A stretch of DNA of 24,391 nucleotides from Haplomitrium mnioides (Eukaryota; Marchantiophyta; Haplomitriopsida; Calobryales), in assembly GCA_049999725.1 (NCBI GenBank), contig JBNGIS010017083.1, positions 1 to 24,391 of the forward strand, in the 5' to 3' direction. The notes beneath the pieces are model-generated. The model was not told the DNA's origin. It searched no databases and saw only the letters and a list, made by a program, of their open reading frames with translations. The position numbers and the translations under genes were made by a program. Shown here in pieces: positions 16,274-24,391 of the stretch; positions within the stretch are counted from its first letter, which is position 1; each line of letters begins with the position of its first letter.

Positions 16274-18017
16274 AGCTATCAGACTTGAGGAGGCACTCGC
16301 AGGGATTACTAGCAAGCACTAGCCACACAAATAAATGGCAGAGGAATGAGGCCAGTTCTATATCTGCAAGAGAAGCTTCTCGTGCAAAAGGAGTGGTACC
16401 CTGCTAAACCCTGGTGGGGTGATACTTTGAGTGGGGCTCGGAAGCTACTCAAGCAAGCATTGGAGAGCAGGCAGCCACTGGAGTCTGTGAAAACACTACG
16501 GAAACCATACAAATCCTTGTTAGACCTGCCAGACGGATAATGGTCAAGATTCAAGGACATTCTAGAAAGGTATAGATAGAGGAACAACAAAATTGCAGAA
16601 CAAGACCCAGAGGAATGGCAGAGAAAAGCTTCTACCATCTATCATAGTAACAGAGCACCAAAAACACTAAAGCATGATAAGCCACCAGCAGCAATGCCAT
16701 CTTCACACAGGAGGAAATTAAGAATGCAATCAAGAAGCTTAACTTGGGCAAGGCAGCAGATTGGCAAGGGGGATGTGCAGAACAACTGAAGTAGGGAGAA
16801 GACCACTTAACAGACTCAACTTCAATAATGCAATGTGTAATACATTTCCTAAGACACGGGGGATCAATAATATCATTGCACTGTTGAAGAGATATCTTGC
16901 AACACTCTAGATCCCAAGAAATATCTTTATACTCAAATAGTGAGTCAAGATGATCAGAACTAAAGATTGAAATGACTAATTACCCACATAAAAAATTAAT
17001 TTTCTTTTAAAGAGCAGTGAGAGTAATGCGCATAGTGTTTTGCCATAGACCTCTAAACAACACCATGAATAGCATTGAAAGAGTACTAATACTGTACCAC
17101 AGATTTCATCTTCATCAGCCCCTAGCTGTGAATATAAGTTCTGCCAGTGGCAAAACTAATGTCCTATGTTTCTGTTACTTTTCTGGAAGATTCCAAGAAC
17201 TACGAGACTATAATGACTATAAAGACCACCAACTGCCAAAATTTACGGTTCAGTGATTAAAACAAATTTGTCACCATAGGCAGAGGAAGTCCTTAAGGGT
17301 AAAGGCCCAGGGGGATTCCCAAAGAACCAGATGACGGCAGACCACTTGATCACACTGAAGATCTTCATTCACAAAGCTAGGGCTGCTAACAAAAGCTATT
17401 CTGCTGCTTTTTTGACCTATAAAAGCTATTGAGACAGTGAAAAGCTATGGGACAGACTCAGAATCATGAGCGAAAATCGCCACTTACCAATCCAGTTCAT
17501 GTATGAGGAGGTACCAGCCAATATCAGAACAGAAGGGATTCTCTGAGCATTGTGAGTGATATTGGTGTCAAGCAGGGCTGCCCTCTATCACCTCCACTAT
17601 TTGGATTATACATTGATGAGGTTGAAGAGTGCCTACCCAAGATCAAAGTACATAATGGCTCCAAAAATACCTTGGTACTTTTTGCAGACTCTGCAACCAA
17701 AGTGATATCGCAGTCAACTTAGCCCAAGACAAAGATCTTGGTCTTTGGCACAAAACTCCAGAAAGCTCAAGAGATGCAAAATGCACAAACCAGGGGGAGA
17801 AACTGGAAGTTCAAAGTACCTACCTCTACCTGGGAATAGAGATGCATACAACCAGGTCCTGGAGCCTGGGAGCTCAGAGGTGGGTGCTAGCAGGTCGAGT
17901 CGGTTACAGCAACTGAAGAACAGATGCAAAGAGCTTGACATATGGGCTACAGACCTCAAGACAAAAATGTTCCAAACTTTGATTGAGCCCAGGGTAGTGT
18001 ATGGATGCAAGATGTAA
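16274..18017 (+). pseudogene. Decayed LINE ORF2 (reverse transcriptase)
   Basis: Plus-strand remains of a non-LTR retrotransposon with stops and frameshifts throughout. Pieces in order: KLNLGKAADWQGG near 16735 (the GKAAD segment that precedes the RT), then repeat R copy 1, then GFPKNQMTADHLITLKIF near 17315, then the RT block GVKQGCPLSPPLFGLYIDEV at 17564-17623. The active-site box follows at 17681-17692 as FADS, where the family has (Y/F)ADD, so catalysis would be lost. Further on come TKILVFGTK, YLYLGIEMHTT and, in another frame, LKNRCKELDIWATDLKTKMF and LIEPRVVYGC. The start is uncertain; the solo LTR lies at its left edge. The order and motifs match a plant LINE of the GVKQGCPLSP type. 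Confidence 0.82.
16911..17199. repeat. Repeat R, copy 1, inserted in the LINE
   Basis: Flanked by GATCCCAAGAA (16911-16921) and GATTCCAAGAA (17189-17199), an 11-bp duplication with one mismatch. The insert starts ATATCTTTATAC and ends CTTTTCTGGAA. It aligns with copy 2 at both ends (GTCAAGATGATC; CATAGTGTTTTGCC; CATAGACCTCTAA; CTGTACCACAGATTTC) but lacks part of the left region. It splits the LINE between the GKAAD and RT parts. Confidence 0.7.
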
Positions 18018-18047
18018 GGACCACACTTAATGAGTATCACACACGGG

Positions 18048-18365
18048 ACTCATTAAGTATTCATCCTGTTTAAGGATCACTTGTACAATCCTTTCCAACG
18101 CCACTAGCGCTGGGGACAATGACGACTTTTAGTTAGTTGCAACTTACTGTTTTTAGTCATTGTTAAATTTAGAGCGTGACTCAATTTAATTACTACATTT
18201 AGAGTACTGACAAAACTTAGTTATCCTGTTGCTTTTAGAGCCACCTGAAATTGTCAGATGACAGGTGTCAGGTGACAGATGACAGGTGGCAGATGTTACG
18301 TGGACAGGCCTCCAGGGGCCACTGGTCGTAGATTCTGCCCTGGCCAATGGGCCAACAAAGGGGAC
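18048..18365. repeat. Copia-E LTR-like sequence, mosaic with inverted ends
   Basis: Three pieces match the 3' LTR-like region at 19955-20230. 18076-18099 matches its start, but inverted (GGATCACTTGTACAATCC). 18120-18300 matches its middle in the same direction (AGTTGCAA, TAGTCATTG, TTTAGAG, CACCTGAAATT, GGCAGATGT). 18303-18365 matches its next part, again inverted (CCACTGGTCGTAGATTCTGC). A perfect 11-base stem, ACTTAATGAGT with ACTCATTAAGT, lies at 18025-18058. Confidence 0.55.
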
Positions 18366-18474
18366 TGTAGAGTTGAACAATGCGGGGAGTTGCATATACA
18401 AGCAAAAGGTACAAAAGAACAAGATCAAAGCAGCTATTCCTGTGATATGTGAGAGTGAATAACTTTTTTGCCTT

Positions 18475-18945
18475 CAATCTAAATAAAAGAGATATATCTT
18501 TATAAGTATTGAGAGAACTCCATACTTACAAACTAAGGTAGCCAATCATAAAGTTAATCAAGATGATCTGTACTGAAGATTGAAAAGATTATCAACCCAA
18601 CCCGCTCCCCAATCAAAAACAAAAATAAAACAAAAGAAATATATCTTTTATAAAACAAAAGAAACCCAAAAATAAAGTTTTAAAAATATAAATAAATAAA
18701 TATTTCAAAAATTAAATTAAATTAAATTAACTAACTAACTAGCTAACTAGAGAAGTGCGGTGATGCACATAGTGTTTGTCAAGCACTTGACATAGACCTC
18801 TAAGTAGCATTATGAGTAGTATTGACAGATTGCTACTACTTTACCACAGACTTCGTCAGTTCCCAGCCATGGATATAAGTTATGCCAAAGGTAAAATCCT
18901 ACGTTTCTGCCACTTTTCCGGAAGAGACAATCTAAATAAAAGAGA
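18475..18945. repeat. Repeat R, copy 2, with an 18-bp target duplication
   Basis: CAATCTAAATAAAAGAGA occurs exactly at 18475-18492 and 18928-18945 and encloses 435 bases. The insert begins TATATCTTTATAAGTATTGA and ends CCACTTTTCCGGAAGA. Its left 95 bases match copy 3 (19150-19242) and its right 180 bases match copy 1 (17011-17195). The middle, 18600-18750, is A-rich simple sequence. A variable, long duplication suggests insertion by target-primed reverse transcription, but no poly(A) end, A box or B box was found. Confidence 0.7.
18600..18750. repeat. A-rich and (ATTAA)n / (CTAA)n low-complexity stretch
   Basis: Runs of AAAACAAAA, ATAAATAAATA, then ATTAA repeated about four times (18711-18730) and CTAACTAACTAGCTAACTAG (18731-18750). 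It lies inside repeat R copy 2 and is absent from copy 1. Confidence 0.8.
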
Positions 18946-19149
18946 AGAGGATCAACAGCTAGGAGCAGTCCAGAACACAATGGTGAAGATGGATGTCTGA
19001 ACAGAACACTGGTTGAAAAGACTAGTTGCATGCTGAGTGAATCTGGCCTTGAGAGCATTGAACTGATGTCATCATCACAGCCAAATCTGTGACATTAGTC
19101 TTTCTACAGCATTGAAGAACAAAACGCCAGACGAAGCATGGACAGGTAA

Positions 19150-19242
19150 GAGATCTTTATAAGTATTCATAGAACTCCATACTGACAAACTCAGGTAGTT
19201 AATCATAAAGTTAATCAAGATGATCTGTAAGGAAGACTGAAA
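19150..19242. repeat. Repeat R, copy 3 (partial)
   Basis: About 93 bases matching 18489-18586 through TTTATAAGTATT, AGAACTCCATACT, ACAAACT and AATCATAAAGTTAATCAAGA. It sits exactly between the copia-E integrase end (DEAWTG) and the RT tail, where about 450 codons of polyprotein are missing. No duplication was found around it. Confidence 0.7.
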
Positions 19243-19249
19243 GCACTGT

Positions 19250-19915
19250 TGGAGCTCCAACAGATACGGGTCCGAAGCTGGTCAAGGAGATGGATTCAGA
19301 AAGGGACATGACCAAGGTACCATACTAGGGCACTATTGGGAGTCTAATTTATTGCATGGTGTGCACACAGCCAGATTTGGCTTATTCTGTTGGAGTACTA
19401 TGGAAATTTATCTGCAGTCCATGTTACCCACTTTGGATTGCCATCAAACAAGTGTTGAGGTATTTGCAGGGGACTGCTGCAGTAAAGTGACTTACAGCAA
19501 GTACGGGAAACCAATATTGGCTAGATACTCTGATGCAGATTGTGATGGTGATTCAGATGATCAATCATTCCCATCTGCATAAACGTTTCTGCCATGTGCA
19601 GGGGTTGCTAGCTGGTCCAGTAAGAAACAATCATCTTTTGCTTTATCAAGCGGTGAAGCTGAATGCATAGCTCTGTCTTCTGGCTGAAGTTGGTTACAAG
19701 TAACAAGAACCAAACATGATCTATGATGACAAGGGCAGCATACACCAATCAAAATTCCGTTCATCACCCACAGATGAAACATATAGATATACAATTCTAC
19801 TTCATCCAAGAGAAGAGAGGTATTGATATCAATGCAGAATTTGTTGCTACAGAGGAGATGGCCTGCTGATGCTCTCACCAAGGCCTTGCCTTGGCCCAAG
19901 CATCTCATGTGCTAG
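19250..19915 (+). pseudogene. Copia-E RT tail and RNase H
   Basis: Plus-strand fragment beginning TDTGPKLVKEMDSERDM, then QPDLAYSVGVL, WIAIKQVLRYLQGT, YSKYGKPILARYSDADCDGD (RNase H; W of ADW is C), a stop, then VASWSSKKQSSFALSSGEAE. The histidine region is damaged but recognisable (KHIDIQYFI-like in shifted frames). It ends ADALTKALPWPKHLMC. Several stops and frameshifts are present. It is a different family from copia-A, -B and -D by its SGEAE and TKALP wording. Confidence 0.8.
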
Positions 19916-19954
19916 ACCTATGGTTACGTAAGTCTTGGATAACATCATTCTCCC

Positions 19955-20230
19955 TCTTTGGAAAGGACTGTACAAGTGATTCCTAACACGATCAATATTC
20001 AGTAAGTTGCAAATTAATGTTTTGTAGTCATTGATAGATTCAATGCAATGAATAAATTTAGTTACCAAACTAGTTTAGAGACACCTAAAATTAAGAGTGT
20101 CAGATGCCAGGTGAGTGGCAGATGTGAGGTGCACAGGCATCTATCTCCTGTTGCCAACCCCTTTATTGCCCCATTGATCAGGGCAGAATCTAGGACCAGT
20201 GGGCCTTGATCCTAGATAATTAGATAAGCA
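19955..20230 (+). repeat. Copia-E 3' LTR-like region
   Basis: Begins TTTGGAAAGGACTGTACAAG shortly after the polyprotein end, where a copia LTR would start TGTTGGAAAGG. Related pieces lie at 18048-18365. No clear polypurine tract, TATA box or end could be fixed; similarity is visible only to about 20215. Confidence 0.5.
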
Positions 20231-20424
20231 CACTCCTCCAACATTGGCTTTGCACGACCTGTGACAGGAATGTAGAATTACTCCTTGCTAAGAGAAATCA
20301 CACTTTATACCATATGGCTATCCAGAAATGCAACTGTGTTTGAGAAGTCACACATAGAAATGTACAGCTTTAAGAAAAAATATGGCTGAGATTGATGGAA
20401 TACAGAAAGAAGTTATATATTAGT
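20231..20424. other. No recognisable feature
   Basis: About 190 bases between the copia-E LTR-like sequence and the copia-D end. It may be the rest of either element's LTR. No coding, repeat or motif evidence within the window. Confidence 0.4.
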
Positions 20425-23400
20425 TATGAAGTTGTGGAGAGCAAAACTGACCACAAAAACAATTAATTGGAAGCTGCAATAGTCTAGGAAAAACCTACAC
20501 ACATCACAACTGCGCAACACATAGAGTGCAGCCTTCACAATGTGGTGTCAGACACAAGTTTCAGACTATTCAGCCTCATCATGTGTAGCAGTGACAAGCT
20601 GCCACAACTTCCTGCTGGTTTCGTCAGTTCCCAACAGCAGGTCCTGATCAATCGTGGTACTGAGTTTCTGCCACTCTCTTGGTAATGCTTTGGTGAGAAA
20701 GTCAGCTGCCATCTCTTCTGACATACAATATTCCAGTTCCACCTCATTTCCAATCAGGTCTCTTATGAAGTGGTACTGAATATCGATGTGTTTTGTCCTT
20801 GGATGATGAACTGGGTTGATGGCCAGTTTCATGCATCCTTGGTTATCACACTCAATTGTGGTAGGTGTGCATTGCTTGAATCCAATCTCTTCAAGCAACC
20901 TGCGTAGCCACACAGTTTCTTTACTGGCATGTGTCAATGCCATGTACTCAGCTTCGGTAGTTGAAAGGGCAGTGGTCTTCTGTAACTTACTGCTCCAGGA
21001 GATAGCCCCGTTTCCAACAGTAAACACGTATCCAGAGGTAGATCTCTTTTTGTCTTGTTCTCCTCCCCAATCTGCATCACAGTAGCCAGTGAGTTTGATC
21101 CCTTTACCACCCCGGTAGGTGATGCCAAGATTCCTTGTACCTTTCAAGTACCTTATAACTCGCTTAGCTGCCTTCCAGTGTTGCTGACCTGGGTTATCCA
21201 TGAACCTACTCAGAGCTCCCACTGAATATGCCAGGTCTGGCCTTGTTCCTAGCATGGCATACATTAATTTCCCTATTGCACGTCTGTATGGAACATTTGC
21301 CATGTCTGCCTTTTCTTTCTCATCCTTTGCTTCCATTTCCTTTGACAGTTTGCAACCAGCTTCAAAAGGTGTAACTGCAGGCTTTGCTTCTTCCATCCTG
21401 AATTCCTTCAGAATTGAATTAATGTACCCTAGCTGATGGAGCTCAATGCTCCCTGCATCCCTGTCTCTAATCACCTGTATCCCCAAGATATAGTGCACCT
21501 CCCCAAGGTCCACCATTTCAAAGAGGGTACTCAGACCATGCTTCACGCTGCGCAGCAAGTCCAGATTGTCACTGAATGATAGCAGGTCGTCCACGTACAC
21601 AGTGATTACGATGATAGACCCCTTTACCATTGAGCAGTACACACTGTGATCGGATGTGCATCTAGAATATCCATCACTTTGTAGGTACTGGTCTATCTTC
21701 TCATACCATGCTCTTGAGGACTGTTTCAGTCCATACAGAGACTTTTTGAGAAGACATACCTTGTCTTCCTCTCCAGGTGCTTTAAATCCTTCAGGTTGCA
21801 CCATATAGATCTGTTCCCTGAGATCTCCATTCAGGAAAGCCGACTTCACATCCATCTGATGAATCTCCCAGTTCATCTCTGCTGCTATGGCCATCAAGCA
21901 GCGGATTGATGTCATCTTCACCACTGGGGCGAATGTTTCCTGAAAGTCTATACCTTCTTTCTGCAGATATCCTTTGGCCACCAGGCGTGCCTTGTACTTG
22001 GTGATTTCATTCGTCGCTCCACGCTTGAGCTTGAACACCCACTTGCACCCTACAGGTTTCCTGCCTTCTGGTAAATCTGTCAGAATCCAAGTCCCATTCT
22101 TTATCAAGGATTGGAACTCCTCTTTTGTAGCCTGCTCCCACTGTGTCGCATCATCTCGTTCCATGGCCTGTTTCAGGCTGGTTGGTTCTGGCTCAAGAGC
22201 AATACTTGCATTACCTTCTTCTATTCCAAGCCGGACAATTGGTTTTCGAAGTCTCTGTGATCTCCTCACAGGTTGTGATGTCAACTCTTCAATTTCTTCA
22301 GACTCCTTCAGGGTATTTGATTCTTCTTCTGCAAGTTGATGGCCAGAAGACTGACCTTGATTTTCAACATCTGGAGAGGTCGGCAGAAAAACAGGGAGGG
22401 CAGGGTTTGGATCTGGATCCACTCCTTTACCTGTCTCCCACTCGTTGAAGACAACATCTTTACTCCTGATTATGCGGCTTGTAGCTGGGTCATAAAGTCG
22501 ATACGCTTTCCCTCCTTCACTGTACCCAAAGAAGATGCATTTTGTAGCCTTAGGTTCCAACTTCGTACGAAGTGTGCTAGGAACCAAGCCATACGCATCG
22601 CAACCAAAAACTCTCAGATGCTTCATTGAAGGTTGAACTCCTTTCCAAGCCTGCCAAGGTGTCATCCCTTCAACTGCCTTTGTGGGGCTGATATTCTTCA
22701 AATACACAGCAGTGGCTACTGCCTCTGCCCAGAACTTGTCCTCCAGACCAGCATGTTGCAACATGCTCCTAGCCTTTTCAACAATCGTCCTGTTCAGCCT
22801 CTCTGCCACACCATTCTGATGTGGTGAATCCCGAGCAGTCAGCTCTGCTCTAATGCCACGTCTTGCAAGAAATTTCTGGAACATTTGGGAGGTGTACTCC
22901 CCTCCACCATCACTCCTCAAGATCTTGATCTTTCTGTCAACTTCATTTTCCATCCTAGCCATGCATTCCTTGAAATATTCAAAAGTCTGGTCTTTAGTAC
23001 GCATGAAGTAGACAAAAGACATTCTGGATTTATCATCTGTGAATGTTACAAAATATCTGTTGCCAGATATTGAAGGTGTCTTCATGGGTCCACAAACATC
23101 ACTGTGGACTAATTCCAACAGTTTGGATGCCTTCCATCCAACAGCTCCCTTCTTGATTGTAGTCTTGTTTGCCTTTCCCTTTACACATCCTTCACAGAAA
23201 TCCAATGAGGTGGATTGATCCACAGCCATATTGCTCACCATACTGGTGAGCACTCTGATTCCCTGTTCTCCCAAATGTCCAAGCCTATGATGCCAGAGAG
23301 TCATGTTCTCTCCCTGGACAGCCATATTCAGGCTTCCCTCTACTATTGGGATGCAATTGAATCTATACAGCATTTGTTCCTTAATACCAACACAAACTAC

Positions 23401-24391
23401 CTTACCATGCTTATTCAGGACCTTACAACCATGTTGGTCAAAACTGACCATCAAACCAGTCCTGGTCAAGGCACTTACTGACACAAGATTTTGTCTGATC
23501 TCAGGTACATAGAGGACATCCTTCAGAATGTGGGTGGCACCCTTGCCTCCCATTCCTTTGACCTTGAGATGAACATCTCCCACTGCAACTGCATTTACTC
23601 CATAGTTGTCACCCAACCTGATGACTTTGGGATCTGTTCTGATGATGTCTCTGAACCACTCCTTCCTTGATGACATGTGACTGGATGCACCTGAATCCAA
23701 GTACCATGCATCCTTTACTGTGTCTCCAAGTGAAGCCATGTAGTCCACTTCCTCTTCAGATGACAGATCTTCTTTGGCAATTGCGGCACTGGAGGTTGCC
23801 TTTGATTTGTCTTTCCTTGGCACATCTCCTCCTTTCTTCTTGTCAGCTTGTTTCTTCTTGCAAGCGTTGGACAAATGTCCAACCTTCTTGCAGTAGAAGC
23901 ATGCACGAGTTTCTGCAGGTTTTTTCTTTTTCTTATCTCCTCTGGCGGTAAAAGCAGAACCATCTTTCTTCTCTTTGTTGAGTCGCTTCTGCTCCTCACT
24001 GAGCAAGCGGCCCACCAGGAATTCCAGGTTCAGGTCAGTACCCTTTGCCTCCATTGTCATAACCAAAGTGCTATACTCTTCAGGGAGACTGGCGAGCAGG
24101 ACACACATAATGTCCTCCTCCTCAATTCTTGACCCCACTGCTTGAAGCTGCCCAGCCATAGACTTTACCTTCATCACATGCTCTGTGATGGTAGAATTCT
24201 CCTTCATCTGAAATGTGAAAAATTGCTTCTTCAGGTGAATTCTGTTCATGGTATCTTTGCCTTCAAAGTTGTCTGACAATTTTGTCCAGGCTTCATGTGC
24301 AGTCTGGCAGTGTCTCACCAATTCCAAGAGATGATCATCAAGGCTCAGCATGATAGATGCTAAAGCCTTCTGCTCAGCCCTCTCTAAACGT
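20425..24391 (-). mobile_element. Copia-D, Ty1/copia element with open gag-pol, runs off the right edge
   Basis: Minus-strand element whose polyprotein frame is uninterrupted from the window edge to 20566. The 3' flank, 20425-20565, has no polypurine tract or LTR that I can define; after CACAACTTCATAACT the sequence departs from the other copy (13596). The 3' LTR is therefore missing or unrecognised. The 5' LTR and Gag start lie outside the window. Confidence 0.85.
20566..24391 (-). CDS. Copia-D Gag-Pol polyprotein (5' end outside window)
   Basis: Open frame, first Met in window at 24351 (1261 codons from there), but the frame is open up to the edge (RLERAEQKALAS before that Met), so the true start is further right. 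Domains counted from 24351: Gag (UBN2 type) about 1-130; zinc knuckle CFYCKKVGHLSNAC 151-164; protease DSG 219-221; integrase HHCC with H355, H359, C386 and C389; catalytic D418, D481 and E517 with D-to-E spacing of 35 residues; linker about 640-720; RT with D834 in HQMDVKSAFLNG and YVDD 919-922; RNase H with D1092, E1133 and D1169; stop TAG at 20566-20568. All catalytic residues of a functional element are present, which implies recent insertion or recent activity. It is not the family of copia-B or copia-C. The protein acts in cytoplasmic virus-like particles. Confidence 0.95.
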   Translation of the reverse strand, partial: RLERAEQKALASIMLSLDDHLLELVRHCQTAHEAWTKLSDNFEGKDTMNRIHLKKQFFTFQMKENSTITEHVMKVKSMAGQLQAVGSRIEEEDIMCVLLASLPEEYSTLVMTMEAKGTDLNLEFLVGRLLSEEQKRLNKEKKDGSAFTARGDKKKKKPAETRACFYCKKVGHLSNACKKKQADKKKGGDVPRKDKSKATSSAAIAKEDLSSEEEVDYMASLGDTVKDAWYLDSGASSHMSSRKEWFRDIIRTDPKVIRLGDNYGVNAVAVGDVHLKVKGMGGKGATHILKDVLYVPEIRQNLVSVSALTRTGLMVSFDQHGCKVLNKHGKVVCVGIKEQMLYRFNCIPIVEGSLNMAVQGENMTLWHHRLGHLGEQGIRVLTSMVSNMAVDQSTSLDFCEGCVKGKANKTTIKKGAVGWKASKLLELVHSDVCGPMKTPSISGNRYFVTFTDDKSRMSFVYFMRTKDQTFEYFKECMARMENEVDRKIKILRSDGGGEYTSQMFQKFLARRGIRAELTARDSPHQNGVAERLNRTIVEKARSMLQHAGLEDKFWAEAVATAVYLKNISPTKAVEGMTPWQAWKGVQPSMKHLRVFGCDAYGLVPSTLRTKLEPKATKCIFFGYSEGGKAYRLYDPATSRIIRSKDVVFNEWETGKGVDPDPNPALPVFLPTSPDVENQGQSSGHQLAEEESNTLKESEEIEELTSQPVRRSQRLRKPIVRLGIEEGNASIALEPEPTSLKQAMERDDATQWEQATKEEFQSLIKNGTWILTDLPEGRKPVGCKWVFKLKRGATNEITKYKARLVAKGYLQKEGIDFQETFAPVVKMTSIRCLMAIAAEMNWEIHQMDVKSAFLNGDLREQIYMVQPEGFKAPGEEDKVCLLKKSLYGLKQSSRAWYEKIDQYLQSDGYSRCTSDHSVYCSMVKGSIIVITVYVDDLLSFSDNLDLLRSVKHGLSTLFEMVDLGEVHYILGIQVIRDRDAGSIELHQLGYINSILKEFRMEEAKPAVTPFEAGCKLSKEMEAKDEKEKADMANVPYRRAIGKLMYAMLGTRPDLAYSVGALSRFMDNPGQQHWKAAKRVIRYLKGTRNLGITYRGGKGIKLTGYCDADWGGEQDKKRSTSGYVFTVGNGAISWSSKLQKTTALSTTEAEYMALTHASKETVWLRRLLEEIGFKQCTPTTIECDNQGCMKLAINPVHHPRTKHIDIQYHFIRDLIGNEVELEYCMSEEMAADFLTKALPREWQKLSTTIDQDLLLGTDETSRKLWQLVTATHDEAE

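Larger units (their letters stand above)
18385..19140 (+). pseudogene. Copia-E integrase fragment, split by repeat R
   Basis: Left part 18385-18492 has NKIKA followed by a damaged version of the catalytic D-GGEY stretch. Right part 18928-19140 reads KRRGSTARSSPEHNG, CLNRTLVEKTSCMLSESGLE, then LSTALKNKTPDEAWTG-type residues in shifted frames. These correspond to the second Asp and the Glu-NRT region of copia integrase. The two parts join through the 18-bp duplication of repeat R copy 2. The LTR-like region directly before it means that gag and protease are missing. Confidence 0.65.

Noticed and set aside
16346-16540. 64-codon plus frame and the opposite 109-codon frame as separate genes
   Set aside because: They fall in the decayed LINE, upstream of its RT motifs, and are best read as remains of that ORF or shadows of it.
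1-24391. tRNA, rRNA, CRISPR array or bacterial operon
   Set aside because: None of their signatures was seen; the spaced repeats present are LTRs, target duplications or simple sequence.

Overview
This window looks like nuclear DNA of a land plant or close streptophyte relative. The evidence is a tRNA-iMet primer binding site of the plant copia type (TGGTATCAGAGC), several Ty1/copia families, a plant-type L1 ORF1 (DUF4283 plus CCHC knuckle), and one spliced host gene with large introns. There is nothing bacterial and no RNA gene or CRISPR array. I cannot name the species. All homology calls come from motif recognition and hand alignment, so percentages are not given.

Left part (1-12429): a nest of transposable elements. 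The innermost is copia-B (854-7434, minus strand), which sits inside copia-A (1-853 and 7435-8371, plus strand) with a 5-bp duplication CTGGT. Copia-A in turn sits inside the reverse transcriptase of copia-C (8372-12429, plus strand); A and C are related. The 3' LTR of copia-C (9423-12429) was hit again by a 2.5-kb poly(A) retroposon (9453-11982, minus) with a 15-bp target duplication. That insert has an intact LINE ORF1 but no ORF2. The LTR also carries a short LINE-tail fragment.

Middle (12430-16300): an inverted pair of related repeats (12434-12710 and 13357-13595) with an unidentified core, followed by a fragment of the 3' end of copia-D. Five exons of a poly(ADP-ribose) polymerase gene (14541-15845, minus) follow, with consistent splice sites and an open frame across every junction. 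The first and last exons of the gene are not in view, so the repeat nests on both sides may lie inside its introns. A solo LTR with a perfect 5-bp duplication (15968-16268) follows.

Right part (16274-24391): a decayed LINE (RT motif with FADS in place of the usual ADD box), then scrambled copia-E pieces (integrase, RT end/RNase H and LTR-like flanks). A short repeat family, here called R, occurs three times, twice with its own target duplications of 11 and 18 bp. The window ends in copia-D (20425-24391, minus), whose gag-pol frame is uninterrupted for at least 1261 codons and runs off the edge.

The items most worth follow-up are the ORF1-only retroposon, the R repeat, the PARP gene with repeat-filled introns, and the repair-like scars in copia-B and copia-E.
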